A stretch of DNA of 64,000 bases from Microbacterium sp. LWH3-1.2 (lineage in GTDB: Bacteria; Actinomycetota; Actinomycetes; Actinomycetales; Microbacteriaceae). The stretch lies in NCBI RefSeq assembly GCF_040675855.1, contig NZ_JBEGIK010000001.1, positions 3,534,001 to 3,598,000 of the forward strand. Direction: 5' to 3'. The notes beneath the pieces were generated by a model, which made no database searches, was not told the DNA's origin, and saw only the letters and a program-made list of their open reading frames with translations. The position numbers and the translations under genes were made by a program. Each line of letters begins with the position of its first letter. The first letter of the stretch is position 1. This document shows positions 18,500-26,724 of the stretch, one piece after another.

Positions 18500-19935
18500 G
18501 CGGGGTCTCCATTCGCGACGGAAGCGGGGTTCTTGCCGCCGGCGGGACCGACGGACGACTGGGCTGCGGCGGACTCGGCAGTGGCGGACTCGGCAGTGGC
18601 GGACTCGGCAGCGGCGGGTTCGACGGCGGCGGGCCTGGTCGCACCCGCGGGCCGGCGCTTCGCCGCCCGATCGGCGTCGGCCGGGGGCGCCGGAGCGGCG
18701 GGCGCCTCGACCCGAGCGGCGGGCGCCTCGACCGTGCCGCCTTCGGCCGCTGCGGGCCGCTTCTTCTTGCGCCCACGCTTGGGTGCCGGCTCGAGCGCGG
18801 GTGCGTCGATCTGCGGCAGGCGGATCGTGAAGGTGGATCCGCGGCCCGGGCGCGACCAGAGACGCACCTCGCCGCCGTGCCGCTGCACCGCGTGCTTGAC
18901 GATCGACAGGCCCAGACCGCTGCCGCCGGTGCGGCGTGCGCGTGCGGGGTCGGATCGGTAGAAGCGCTCGAAGACCCGGTCCTGCTCTCCCTCGGCGATG
19001 CCGATGCCGCGATCGGTCACGGCGATCTCGACGATCCGGTCCGCTGCCTTGATGCCGACGCCTACGCTGGAGCCTCGCGGCGAGTACGCGATGGCGTTCG
19101 CGATGAGGTTGCCGACGGCTTCGCTCAGCACCTGCGCGTCGCCGTGCACGTAGAGGCCGCGTGCACCGCCGCGCACCACCTCGACACCGGCGGAGTCGGC
19201 CTGGATCGCATGCGCGTCGAGGGCCGATGCCACGACCTCGTCGATCGAGACGTCCTGCTGCGGAAGCTCGTCAGCGGCCTGCAGCCGCGAAAGGTTCATG
19301 ATGCGCGAGGTCAGCAGCGCGAGCCGGTTCGCCTCGCCCTGCAGCCGCGTCGCGAAGATGCGCACCTGAGGCGGGTCGTCGGCCGCCGACTCGATCGCCT
19401 CCGCCAGCAGGCTCACCGCACCGACGGGGGTCTTCAGCTCGTGGCTCGTGTTCGCCACGAAGTCGCGCCGCATCTCCTCCACGCGCTCGCGCTCGGAGAT
19501 GTCGCGCAGCACGAGGAGGGTGAGCCTGGGCGAGATGCGCGATGCGCGCACCGCCACGAGACGAGGCTCGGCCGGCGGAGCACCGCGGCGCAACCGCATC
19601 GTCTCGGTCGCGTTCGTCTCGGCGACCGCCGCGTCGCCGGTACGCACGCGGCGTGCGAGGGTGCGCAGCTCGTCGGTCGGCAGCGCACCGCCCTCGAGCA
19701 GATCGAACGCCGCCGCCGCCGAGGACGCCGCGAGGACCGTGAACGATGCGTCGACCACGACTGCCGGATCGTCCATCCCGTGAAGCACGCCGCGTACCCC
19801 ATCGGGGATCTCGACCGACGTCTGCGCGTGTGCGCGGTCGCGCGCCCGCATCGACGCGACGACGACGACGGAGATCGAACCGCCGATGATGATCCCCGCG
19901 AGGAGGGCGAGCAGCGCGAGCTGCGTCGTGTCCAT
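18496..19935 (-). CDS. senX3: phosphate-sensing histidine kinase SenX3 type
   Basis: 479 residues. One N-terminal membrane segment (LLALLAGIIIGGSISVVVVA), a PAS-like domain, the H-box ANTSHELKTPVGAVSLLAEA, and an ATPase domain (NLIANAIAYSPRGSSVGVG, DRGIGIAEGEQDRVFERF, GGSGLGLSIVKH). An unusual Ala/Pro/Lys-rich tail of about 90 residues follows, containing repeats AESATAESATAES encoded by three 15-base tandem copies. It overlaps regX3 by 4 bases and is divergent from phoU, which acts as its inhibitor in the known system. Confidence 0.95.
   Translation of the reverse strand: MDTTQLALLALLAGIIIGGSISVVVVASMRARDRAHAQTSVEIPDGVRGVLHGMDDPAVVVDASFTVLAASSAAAAFDLLEGGALPTDELRTLARRVRTGDAAVAETNATETMRLRRGAPPAEPRLVAVRASRISPRLTLLVLRDISERERVEEMRRDFVANTSHELKTPVGAVSLLAEAIESAADDPPQVRIFATRLQGEANRLALLTSRIMNLSRLQAADELPQQDVSIDEVVASALDAHAIQADSAGVEVVRGGARGLYVHGDAQVLSEAVGNLIANAIAYSPRGSSVGVGIKAADRIVEIAVTDRGIGIAEGEQDRVFERFYRSDPARARRTGGSGLGLSIVKHAVQRHGGEVRLWSRPGRGSTFTIRLPQIDAPALEPAPKRGRKKKRPAAAEGGTVEAPAARVEAPAAPAPPADADRAAKRRPAGATRPAAVEPAAAESATAESATAESAAAQSSVGPAGGKNPASVANGDPA
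18568..18612. repeat. senX3: three tandem copies of a 15-bp unit within senX3
   Basis: GGCGGACTCGGCAGT is repeated at 18568-18582, 18583-18597 and 18598-18612 (the last differs in its final base). On the minus strand it encodes repeated Ala/Glu/Ser/Thr residues in the C-terminal tail of SenX3. Copy number could vary between strains. Confidence 0.9.
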
Positions 19936-20007
19936 GCCTCAAGCGTAGGTGCACGCCGCACGCGAGAACGGACGCTGACCCCGCTGCGGGCGTCCACGCC
20001 CCGTACT

Positions 20008-20040
20008 GTTCACCGTGGGAGCACCATCCGTTAACCTTCC
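20008..20040 (+). promoter_or_regulatory. phoU: PHO box upstream of phoU (three 11-bp direct repeats)
   Basis: Three adjoining 11-base units, GTTCACCGTGG, GAGCACCATCC and GTTAACCTTCC, lie in register, 60 bases before the phoU start and 73 bases before senX3. This is the layout of PhoP/RegX3-type operators (direct repeats of a GTTCACC core). It may control both phoU and senX3-regX3. Confidence 0.75.
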
Positions 20041-20099
20041 CTGACGACAATCGACCGGGCGCGGGCGAAAGCTCCGCCATCCATGAAAGGTGCGTCGGA

Positions 20100-20777
20100 A
20101 TGCGCGAAGTCTTCCACCAGTCTCTCGAGGACGTGCAGGGGCGTCTCGTCGAGATCGCCGAGCTCGTCACGGTCGCCATCGACAAGGCGACGCGCGCGTT
20201 CGGCACGAGTGACGTGGCACTGGCGGAAGAGGTCATCGAGGCCGACGCGGTCATCGACGAGAAGGCCGTCGAGCTCGACGAGCTCGCCATCGAGATCCTC
20301 GCCCGTCAGCAGCCGGTCGCCCGCGACCTGCGCATCGTCGTCAGTGCGCTGCGCATGAGCGCGTCGCTCGAGCGCATGGGCGACATCGCCGAGCACATCG
20401 CCCAGCTCACACGCATGCGCTTTCCCGAGCGGGCCATCCCCAAGGGCCTCAAGTCCACGTTCCTCAAGATGGGCGAACTCGACGTCGAAGCCGCTCGCCA
20501 ACTCACCGAGCTGCTGCGCACGCAGGACGGCGACCTCATCGACGAGATCCGCAACGCCGACGACAAGCTCGACGAGCTGCACGTCTCGGTGTTCGAGAAG
20601 GTGCTCAGCGACAGCTGGCAGGGCGACCCGTCCGCCACCGTCGACGCCACGCTCGCGAGCCGCTACCACGAGCGCTTCGGCGACCATGCGGTGTCGGTCG
20701 CGAAGAAGGTCGCCTACCTCTCCACCGGGGACTGGACGTCGAGCACCGACTCGATCGACGTCGCTCCGTCTCTGTAG
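20100..20777 (+). CDS. phoU: phosphate signalling protein PhoU
   Basis: 225 residues forming two PhoU three-helix repeats; each carries the metal-cluster motif E-R-x-G-D: SLERMGDIAEHIAQ and YHERFGDHAVSVAKKV. It connects the Pst transporter to the histidine kinase and represses Pho signalling when phosphate is plentiful. The PHO box just upstream suggests feedback by RegX3. It is divergent from senX3-regX3. Confidence 0.95.
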   Translation: MREVFHQSLEDVQGRLVEIAELVTVAIDKATRAFGTSDVALAEEVIEADAVIDEKAVELDELAIEILARQQPVARDLRIVVSALRMSASLERMGDIAEHIAQLTRMRFPERAIPKGLKSTFLKMGELDVEAARQLTELLRTQDGDLIDEIRNADDKLDELHVSVFEKVLSDSWQGDPSATVDATLASRYHERFGDHAVSVAKKVAYLSTGDWTSSTDSIDVAPSL

Positions 20778-20828
20778 AGCCCGTCACGCGGCCGCAGCTG
20801 GGGCCTGCCGCTGCGAAGGCGAAGAAAA

Positions 20829-20867
20829 GGAAGAGCGGATGCCTCGTGGGGAGGCATCCGCTCTTCC
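20829..20867. terminator. terminator between phoU and gpmA
   Basis: A perfect 17-bp stem (arms 20829-20845 and 20851-20867, GGAAGAGCGGATGCCTC and its complement) with a 5-base loop lies between the two convergent genes, serving both. Confidence 0.85.
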
Positions 20868-20880
20868 GGCGCTCGTGACG

Positions 20881-21630
20881 TCAGGCCTTGCCCTGGTTCG
20901 CGACCGCGGCGGCACCGGCGGCGGCGGCCTCCGGGTCGAGGTACTCGCCGGGGGCGACGGGCTCGAGGTTCTCATCGAGGCGGTACACCAGCGGGATCCC
21001 GGTGGGGATGTTGAGCTCCGAGATATCGGCGTCGCTGATGCCGTCGAGGTGCTTCACGAGGCCACGCAGCGAGTTGCCGTGCGCCGTCACGAGCACGGTC
21101 TTGCCGGCCTTCAGGTCGGGGACGATGTCGCTGTGCCAGTACGGCAGCATGCGGTCGATGACGATCTTGAGCGACTCGGTGTCGGGAACGGCGCCGTCGA
21201 TGCCCGCGTAGCGCGGGTCGCCGACCTGGCTGTACTGGTCGTCCGCCGGAAGCGGTGGCGGCGGGACGTCGAACGAGCGGCGCCACAGCATGAACTGCTC
21301 GTCGCCGAACTCTGCGAGCGTCTGTGCCTTGTCCTTGCCCTGCAGGGCGCCGTAGTGGCGCTCGTTGAGGCGCCACGAGCGCTTGACGGGGATCCAGAGG
21401 CGATCGGCCGCATCCAGTGCGATGTCGGCGGTCTGGATGGCGCGGCTGAGCACGGAGGTGTGCAGCACATCGGGGAGGATGCCGGACTCGGCGAGCAGCT
21501 CGCCGCCGCGCTGGGCTTCGGCCTTGCCCTGGTCGGTGAGGCGGACGTCGACCCAGCCCGTGAACTGGTTGGTCTTGTTCCACTCGCTCTGGCCGTGTCG
21601 GAGGAGGATCAGCGTGTAGGGCGCGGTCAT
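20881..21630 (-). CDS. gpmA: 2,3-bisphosphoglycerate-dependent phosphoglycerate mutase
   Basis: 249 residues. [20 protein letters not shown] holds the phosphohistidine motif [15 protein letters not shown] the substrate loop, and [18 protein letters not shown] the second catalytic His. It interconverts 3- and 2-phosphoglycerate in glycolysis. ATG 21630 (MTAPYTLIL) was chosen over 21639 because a G-rich site is placed a few bases upstream and the family begins just before the first strand. Confidence 0.95.
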   Translation of the reverse strand: MTAPYTLILLRHGQSEWNKTNQFTGWVDVRLTDQGKAEAQRGGELLAESGILPDVLHTSVLSRAIQTADIALDAADRLWIPVKRSWRLNERHYGALQGKDKAQTLAEFGDEQFMLWRRSFDVPPPPLPADDQYSQVGDPRYAGIDGAVPDTESLKIVIDRMLPYWHSDIVPDLKAGKTVLVTAHGNSLRGLVKHLDGISDADISELNIPTGIPLVYRLDENLEPVAPGEYLDPEAAAAGAAAVANQGKA

Positions 21631-21700
21631 GCGCCCCATGATATCCGCGCCGGGGGCCGCGTCCGGATGCTGTGACGGGCACGGCTGGCATCATGGAGGC

Positions 21701-22519
21701 ATGGCGCGGGGACCGGTCGGGCAGATCACGCGCGGGACCACCGGCACCAACCGGCTGCGGCGCGTGGACCGGTGGATCGCGCGACACCCAGCCCTCCGAC
21801 GAGCGGCGGATCCACTCGTCATCGACCTCGGCTACGGCGCGAGCGGCGTCACGGCCCTCGAGCTGTACTCGCGGCTGGTCCGTGCACGGCCGGACGTCGA
21901 AGTGCTCGGCCTCGAGATCGATCCCGCGCGGGTCGCGCGGGCGCTCGTCCAGCTCGAGCTCGTGCGCGCGGGCGGCACCTCCTTCGCACCCGAGGCCCGC
22001 GTCTCGTTCGCGCGCGGCGGCTTCGAGGTGCCCGTGCCGGGCGGACGCCGGCCGGCGGTCGTGCGGGCGTTCAACGTGCTGCGGCAGTACGACGAGTCGG
22101 AGGTCGCGGCGGCGTGGGCGACGATGTGCGGGCGTCTCGCACCGGACGGCCTCCTCGTCGAGGGCACGTGCGACGAGATCGGGCGCGTCGCGACATGGGC
22201 GGCGATCGGCCCCGATGCTGCGCCGCGGACGCTGACCGTGTCGCTGCGACTGGCGGGGCTGCAGCATCCGTCCATCGCCGCGGAGCGGCTCCCCAAGGCG
22301 CTGATCCACCGCAACGTCCCCGGGGAACGTGTGCACGCGTTCCTCGCCGCCCTCGACACCGAGTGGGAGCGCGCGGCGAGCGTGTCGCCCTTCGGTCCCG
22401 TGCATCGCTGGCGCACGGCGCTGTCGGCCTTGACCGACGGTGGCTGGCCGATCCTCGAACGGTCGCGGTGGCGTCTCGGCGAGGTCACCGTGCCGTGGGA
22501 TGCCGTGGCCCCGAGCTGA
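21701..22519 (+). CDS. class I SAM-dependent methyltransferase-like protein
   Basis: 272 residues. LVIDLGYGASGVTALELY is a motif-I glycine-rich SAM loop, VEVLGLEIDPARV the acidic ribose-binding strand, and VVRAFNVLRQYDESEV replaces the usual catalytic strand. Conserved in actinobacteria next to gpmA or phoU; the substrate is unknown. The ATG follows ATGGAGG very closely, so the exact start is uncertain. Convergent with the FUSC gene. Confidence 0.82.
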   Translation: MARGPVGQITRGTTGTNRLRRVDRWIARHPALRRAADPLVIDLGYGASGVTALELYSRLVRARPDVEVLGLEIDPARVARALVQLELVRAGGTSFAPEARVSFARGGFEVPVPGGRRPAVVRAFNVLRQYDESEVAAAWATMCGRLAPDGLLVEGTCDEIGRVATWAAIGPDAAPRTLTVSLRLAGLQHPSIAAERLPKALIHRNVPGERVHAFLAALDTEWERAASVSPFGPVHRWRTALSALTDGGWPILERSRWRLGEVTVPWDAVAPS

Positions 22520-22538
22520 GCGTGCCCTGCTCCGTTCG

Positions 22539-23651
22539 TCACACGCGAGGCAGCACGGCGCGCGCCTCGGCGGAGGACATGCCGGTCGCGGTGAGGAGGT
22601 CGACCGCGAACGGCCGCATGGCCGTGATCAGGTTCTGCTCGCCCTGCGAACCGTCCGGGAGGATCTGCTCCGGGTCGAGGCGCACGGCGACCGCACGCAC
22701 CGCCTCGCGGGCCGCCGGCTGCAGCGAGATGTCGTCGAGGCTTTCGCCCAGCAGCCCGGCGGCGCGCATGAGCTCGGCCAGCACGTCCGCCGGCACCGGT
22801 CGGCGCTGGCCGTCGTCGCACAGGTACACCGCGCGGCGGGCGACCACGCGGAGGTTGCGGGTGGCGAAGTCCATCGCCTGCAGCACCGCATGGTGCCGAC
22901 GAAGCTCGGCACGCTGCGGGCGCAGCCACGGCGAGAAGCGGGCGACGGCGAGCCCGGAGTCCAGCGAGGCGCGCCACTCGTCGATGCGCGGGGCGATCGC
23001 CCGCGCTTTCTCGAGGCCGCGGGCGGCGCGGATCGCGTCGCCCCGGCGCAGCGCCTGTACGATCGTGCGCGCCGCGGCGTCCGCCGCTGCGAAGACCGCG
23101 TGCCCGTCGCGGGCCTCCTCCCGTCGGGGATTGCGCGGGATGAGCGCGGTCACCGCGAGGGCGGCGACACCGCCCACCGCGCCGTCGATGAGCCGGGAGA
23201 ACGGCTCTGCCGCCGGCAAGGACATCACGATGCATGCCTGGACGCCCGCCATGATCGCGAACGGCGGGTACGGCGAGAGGAACCGGGCGACCAGTAGCGT
23301 CACGCCGAGGGCGAGAGCGAGCTGCCACCAGCCGGGTCCGACGACCACGACGAAGCCCTCCGCGACGAGGATGCCGACCAGCATCCCGACGACGGTCTCC
23401 AGCACGCGCCGCGGGCGCGCGTCGCGCACGAGGCCGAGGCTGGTGATCGTCACGGTCGCCGCGAGCAGCGGCGCAGCATGCCCGAGCACGTAGTGCGCGA
23501 ACGCCCACGCGGCGGTCGCCGCCACCGTGATCTGCACGATCGCGAGCGCCGATCCCCGGACGCGCGACAGCTGCGGGCGCAGGTCCAGCCGGGCGCGCCA
23601 GCCCGTGGGGACGACCTGCGTGATCCCGGCGGTCTCGCCGTCGCCGGTCAC
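22539..23651 (-). CDS. FUSC-family membrane protein (aromatic acid exporter-like)
   Basis: 370 residues. About six membrane segments in the first half (SALAIVQITVAATAAWAFAH, LVGILVAEGFVVVVGPGW, AVGGVAALAVTALIP), then a cytosolic helical domain. This is the half-size FUSC arrangement of AaeB/YccS relatives, which export aromatic acids. GTG 23651 follows AGGAGAG. Substrate unknown. It lies 11 bases downstream of the ygfZ stop, so it is probably in the same transcript. Confidence 0.85.
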   Translation of the reverse strand: MTGDGETAGITQVVPTGWRARLDLRPQLSRVRGSALAIVQITVAATAAWAFAHYVLGHAAPLLAATVTITSLGLVRDARPRRVLETVVGMLVGILVAEGFVVVVGPGWWQLALALGVTLLVARFLSPYPPFAIMAGVQACIVMSLPAAEPFSRLIDGAVGGVAALAVTALIPRNPRREEARDGHAVFAAADAAARTIVQALRRGDAIRAARGLEKARAIAPRIDEWRASLDSGLAVARFSPWLRPQRAELRRHHAVLQAMDFATRNLRVVARRAVYLCDDGQRRPVPADVLAELMRAAGLLGESLDDISLQPAAREAVRAVAVRLDPEQILPDGSQGEQNLITAMRPFAVDLLTATGMSSAEARAVLPRV

Positions 23652-23662
23652 CGCCGGCTCTC

Positions 23663-24772
23663 CTACTGGGCGGCCGCGCGGCGCGACAGCCGGGTGATCC
23701 GCGGCACGTTCGCCGTGGCCCCGGCATCCGGCGGCACGACCATCTCCTGGGCCGCTGCGACTGGGCCGTCGGTGGTGTCGACCGTCAGCGCGGCGTCGAC
23801 CGGCGTGGTGCGGCGGACGACCGCGAGCGCGATCGGGCCCTCTTCGTAGTGCAGCGCCGCCGAGGTCACGATGCCCACCTCAGTGTCGCCGAGGTGTACT
23901 GCCGCGCCGTGTGCGGGGAGCACGCTGCCCGAGCCGTCCAGCTGCAGCGAGACGAGGCGACGCGGCGGGTGACCGAGGTTGTGGACCTTCGCGATGGTCT
24001 CCTGCCCGCGGTAGCAGCCTTTGTCGAGGTGCACTGCGGTGCGCAGCCAGTCCAGCTCGTGGGGCAGCGCTCGCTCGTCGACATCGGTGGTCCACCGCGG
24101 ACGCCACGCGGCGACGCGCAGCGCGTCGGCAGCCGCGAGACCGGCGAGTTCGAGCTCACCGCGGGCCGCCGCATCCGCGATCCTCTGCTCCTCGTCGCGC
24201 GTGACGATCGCCTCGGCCCAATCGCGATCGGCACCCGGGTGCGGGTCCACCGGCGCGTACGCGTGGCCGCCGGGCGCGACCGAAGGCCATGGGTCGCGCC
24301 ACACCAGGGGCACCCCGCCCGGCGTCGCGGGCGAGATGCGCTCGAGCGCGGCGGCCGTGCCGCCGATCACCGCGTACTCGTCGTCGGCGACGCGCGGGTC
24401 GACGCGCAGGCGGAACCGCATCTTGCGGAGCCAGTCGTACAGCCCCTCGGCGTCGGCGCGATCGGCGATGAGCCAGGTGGTCTCACCGTCGTCGACGACG
24501 GATGCCGCGTGCTCGACATGTCCTTGCGGGTCGAGGATCAGCAGCTCCGTGCCGACGCCGGGCGCGAGCCGGGTCAGCGCCTGCGACGACAGCGAGTCGA
24601 GCCAGGACAGGCGGTCCTCACCGGGGACGGCGATGACGACGCGGTCGGCGCGGGGGGCGAGAGCCGCGCCCGCGGCGAGCCGGCGCTGCTCGACGAGAGG
24701 GCTTCCGACGTGCTGCAGGCCGGCGTCGTCGACGACGGCCCCCGGAACAGCGGCGAACGGGCTCGTCATCAT
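23663..24772 (-). CDS. ygfZ: YgfZ/GcvT-like folate-binding protein
   Basis: 369 residues. The family signature KGCYRGQETIAKVHNLG, with the essential Cys, is in the second half; LSWLDSLSSQALTRLAPG is in the first. YgfZ helps assemble or repair Fe-S enzymes such as MiaB using tetrahydrofolate. Its start ATG overlaps the preceding stop (ATGATGA, 24769-24772), so it is translationally coupled to the FABP-like gene. Confidence 0.92.
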   Translation of the reverse strand: MMTSPFAAVPGAVVDDAGLQHVGSPLVEQRRLAAGAALAPRADRVVIAVPGEDRLSWLDSLSSQALTRLAPGVGTELLILDPQGHVEHAASVVDDGETTWLIADRADAEGLYDWLRKMRFRLRVDPRVADDEYAVIGGTAAALERISPATPGGVPLVWRDPWPSVAPGGHAYAPVDPHPGADRDWAEAIVTRDEEQRIADAAARGELELAGLAAADALRVAAWRPRWTTDVDERALPHELDWLRTAVHLDKGCYRGQETIAKVHNLGHPPRRLVSLQLDGSGSVLPAHGAAVHLGDTEVGIVTSAALHYEEGPIALAVVRRTTPVDAALTVDTTDGPVAAAQEMVVPPDAGATANVPRITRLSRRAAAQ

Positions 24773-25371
24773 TCCGCCCGGGCGAGCCGTGCCGAGGCGT
24801 GGGCGCCGAGCTCGAAGCCGAGTGCGGCGATGTCCCACGCCCACAGCAGGTGGCCGTCGACCAGCCCGTACATGCGGGTCGCTGCCGCATAGGCCTTAGC
24901 CCCGGCAGGACGCACCACCGCGTCGGTGGCGATGTCGATGCGGGGGCCCTTGATCTGACCGAGATAGAGCTCGCTCACGCCGTCGGCGTGCACGAGGGCA
25001 GCCTCGAGATCGAAGCCTCCGTCGCCGTTGCGCAGCCGCTCGATGTCGTCGGCCGTGCGGGCGACCGGAGCAGTGAGCGCCGGAAGAAGACCGGGGCCCG
25101 CATCGGCGTCGGTAGCGGTGAGGGCGAGACGCCAGTACCCGAGCTCGGCCACCAGGCGGGACCGCTTCTCGGGATCCTCCGCGTCGTGCAGCCAGGCGTC
25201 GGCCGAATAGTTCAGGTAGTCGCCGCCGTCATGGCTGAAGCTGACGCGGTGCGTGAACTCGCCGGTGTACGTGTGGTCGCCGTAGTCGATGACGCCGGTG
25301 CCCTCCCACACTCCGATGAGCCACGACAGCGGGACGAGCTCCGCGGGAAGGTCGGTCGGGATCTCGAGCAC
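24769..25371 (-). CDS. FABP/nitrobindin-like heme-binding protein
   Basis: 200 residues, a 10-stranded beta-barrel family (DUF1794/THAP4-like). The signature G-x-W-x-G-x-G is present as LIGVWEGTGVIDY, and the C-terminal GHLLWAWDIAALG supplies the His expected as heme ligand. Nitrobindins bind ferric heme and isomerise peroxynitrite. GTG 25371 begins VLEIPTDLPAELVPLSWL. Coupled to ygfZ by overlap; its link to Fe-S repair is suggestive but unproven. Confidence 0.88.
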   Translation of the reverse strand: MLEIPTDLPAELVPLSWLIGVWEGTGVIDYGDHTYTGEFTHRVSFSHDGGDYLNYSADAWLHDAEDPEKRSRLVAELGYWRLALTATDADAGPGLLPALTAPVARTADDIERLRNGDGGFDLEAALVHADGVSELYLGQIKGPRIDIATDAVVRPAGAKAYAAATRMYGLVDGHLLWAWDIAALGFELGAHASARLARAE

Positions 25372-25382
25372 GACCGAGCCCG

Positions 25383-25496
25383 TCAGCGCTGGCCGCGGTA
25401 GAGGTTCTTGACGACCACCGCGGAGACGAAGACGATCGCCAGAGACGCCAGACCGAGCAGGCCCACGAAGAACAGTTCGAGCGCGACGGTATCCAT
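25383..25496 (-). CDS. 37-residue single-pass membrane peptide
   Basis: A short ORF, MDTVALELFFVGLLGLASLA then IVFVSAVVVKNLYRGQR. One hydrophobic helix is followed by a basic end, giving N-out/C-in topology. It ends 11 bases before the nitrobindin-like gene and begins 10 bases after the next gene, so it lies in the same operon. I recall similar tiny proteins in related actinobacteria but know no function. No clear ribosome site is seen, so expression is inferred from its coding look and placement. Confidence 0.6.
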   Translation of the reverse strand: MDTVALELFFVGLLGLASLAIVFVSAVVVKNLYRGQR

Positions 25497-25506
25497 ACGG
25501 GGAAGT

Positions 25507-25806
25507 CTAGCCGGGAACGAGGGCCGCCAGACCGAACCCCAGGCTGATGACGCCCATCACGAGCGCGGCCCCCAGAACACTCGCCGCCACGCGCTCGGTG
25601 AACCCCTGGGACCGGCCAGACCAGAGCTGGACCGCGAACGCGGCGATGAGGCATCCGCCCAATCCGACGCCCAGCCACGCGGCGCGCCAGTCTGGCGTCG
25701 CGAAGACACCGACCGCGATGGCGATCAGCGCCGCGAGCACCCAGACGGCGACGATGCCGCCGATGGTACGGCGGGGGGCGAGTTCAGGCACGGCCACGCG
25801 TCCCAT
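25507..25806 (-). CDS. small three-helix membrane protein
   Basis: 99 residues with three hydrophobic segments ([40 protein letters not shown] and [20 protein letters not shown]). Either of two adjacent ATGs (25809, 25806) could start it. It heads the string of minus-strand genes ending in FUSC. Function unknown. Confidence 0.75.
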   Translation of the reverse strand: MGRVAVPELAPRRTIGGIVAVWVLAALIAIAVGVFATPDWRAAWLGVGLGGCLIAAFAVQLWSGRSQGFTERVAASVLGAALVMGVISLGFGLAALVPG

Positions 25807-25948
25807 CATCGCGCATAGGTCCGCGCGGCGCACCGGTCGCGACACGGGTCCAGGGCGTGTCGGCAGACGAAATGCGCACGGAAAGGCCCTCCCCCACGCC
25901 CTACACTGGGGTTCGCGGCGCACCCCCCTGCGCCGGGAAGGCGATCCA

Positions 25949-26647
25949 TTGGCACAGCTCCTGGTTCTCAGTTCCACGCACGGAGGCGGCCCCGTCCTGC
26001 CCTCGCTCGAACTGCTGAGCCACCGCGTGCGCCTGATCCCCGCCGAGCCCGCCCAACTCGTCAACGCCCCCAGCGCCGACATCATCTTCGTCGACGCGCG
26101 CGTCGACCTCGTCGGCGCGAAGTCGTTGTGCAAGATCCTCAACACCACCGGGCTCGACGCGCCGTTGCTGCTGATCGTGACCGAGGGTGGTCTGACGGCG
26201 GTCTCGCCCGACTGGGGCGTCGACGACGTCATCCTCTTCACCGCCGGCCCGGCCGAGGTCGACGCCCGCATCCGCCTGGCCGTCGGGCGCCAGTCGGCCG
26301 AGCAGGTGTCGACGCGCATCCAGACCTCGGGCATCACGATCGACGAGTCGTCGTACTCGGCCAAGGTGCACGGGCGTCCGCTCGACCTCACGTACAAGGA
26401 GTTCCAGCTCCTCCACTTCTTCGCCACGCACCCCTCGCGCGTCTTCACCCGGGAGCAGCTGCTGAGCGAGGTGTGGGGCTACGACTACTTCGGCGGCACC
26501 CGCACGGTCGACGTGCACGTACGGCGCCTGCGCGCCAAGCTGGGCGACATGGAGCAGCTCATCGGCACCGTGCGCAACGTCGGGTACCGCTTCAACGTGT
26601 ACGAAGACGAGCCCGAGCCCGCCTCACGCGAACGCACCGACGCCTGA
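25949..26647 (+). CDS. glnR: GlnR-type orphan response regulator
   Basis: 232 residues, OmpR-like, starting at TTG 25949 after GGGAAGG. The receiver-like domain has [20 protein letters not shown] and [20 protein letters not shown], matching the pattern of mycobacterial/streptomycete GlnR. The phosphorylation-site Asp (FVDAR) is kept, but the N-terminal acidic pair and the conserved Lys are lost ([18 protein letters not shown]), so phosphorylation is unlikely. The winged helix is intact ([33 protein letters not shown]). GlnR controls nitrogen assimilation. A TACACT -10-like element is about 45 bases upstream. Confidence 0.8.
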   Translation: MAQLLVLSSTHGGGPVLPSLELLSHRVRLIPAEPAQLVNAPSADIIFVDARVDLVGAKSLCKILNTTGLDAPLLLIVTEGGLTAVSPDWGVDDVILFTAGPAEVDARIRLAVGRQSAEQVSTRIQTSGITIDESSYSAKVHGRPLDLTYKEFQLLHFFATHPSRVFTREQLLSEVWGYDYFGGTRTVDVHVRRLRAKLGDMEQLIGTVRNVGYRFNVYEDEPEPASRERTDA

Positions 26648-26665
26648 CCCGGGCGGAGCGCCGCC

Positions 26666-26696
26666 GTTCACCTGCGCGACAGATCGTTCACACTCT
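26666..26696 (+). promoter_or_regulatory. ppk1: possible PHO box upstream of ppk
   Basis: GTTCACCTGCG (26666-26676) and GTTCACACTCT (26686-26696), followed by CGTCACGTCAC, lie within 60 bases of the ppk start. The units are 20 rather than 22 bases apart, so the register is imperfect compared with the phoU and pstS boxes. Pho control of ppk is known in Streptomyces. Confidence 0.5.
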
Positions 26697-26724
26697 CGTC
26701 ACGTCACCCTGCAATGATGAGGGG

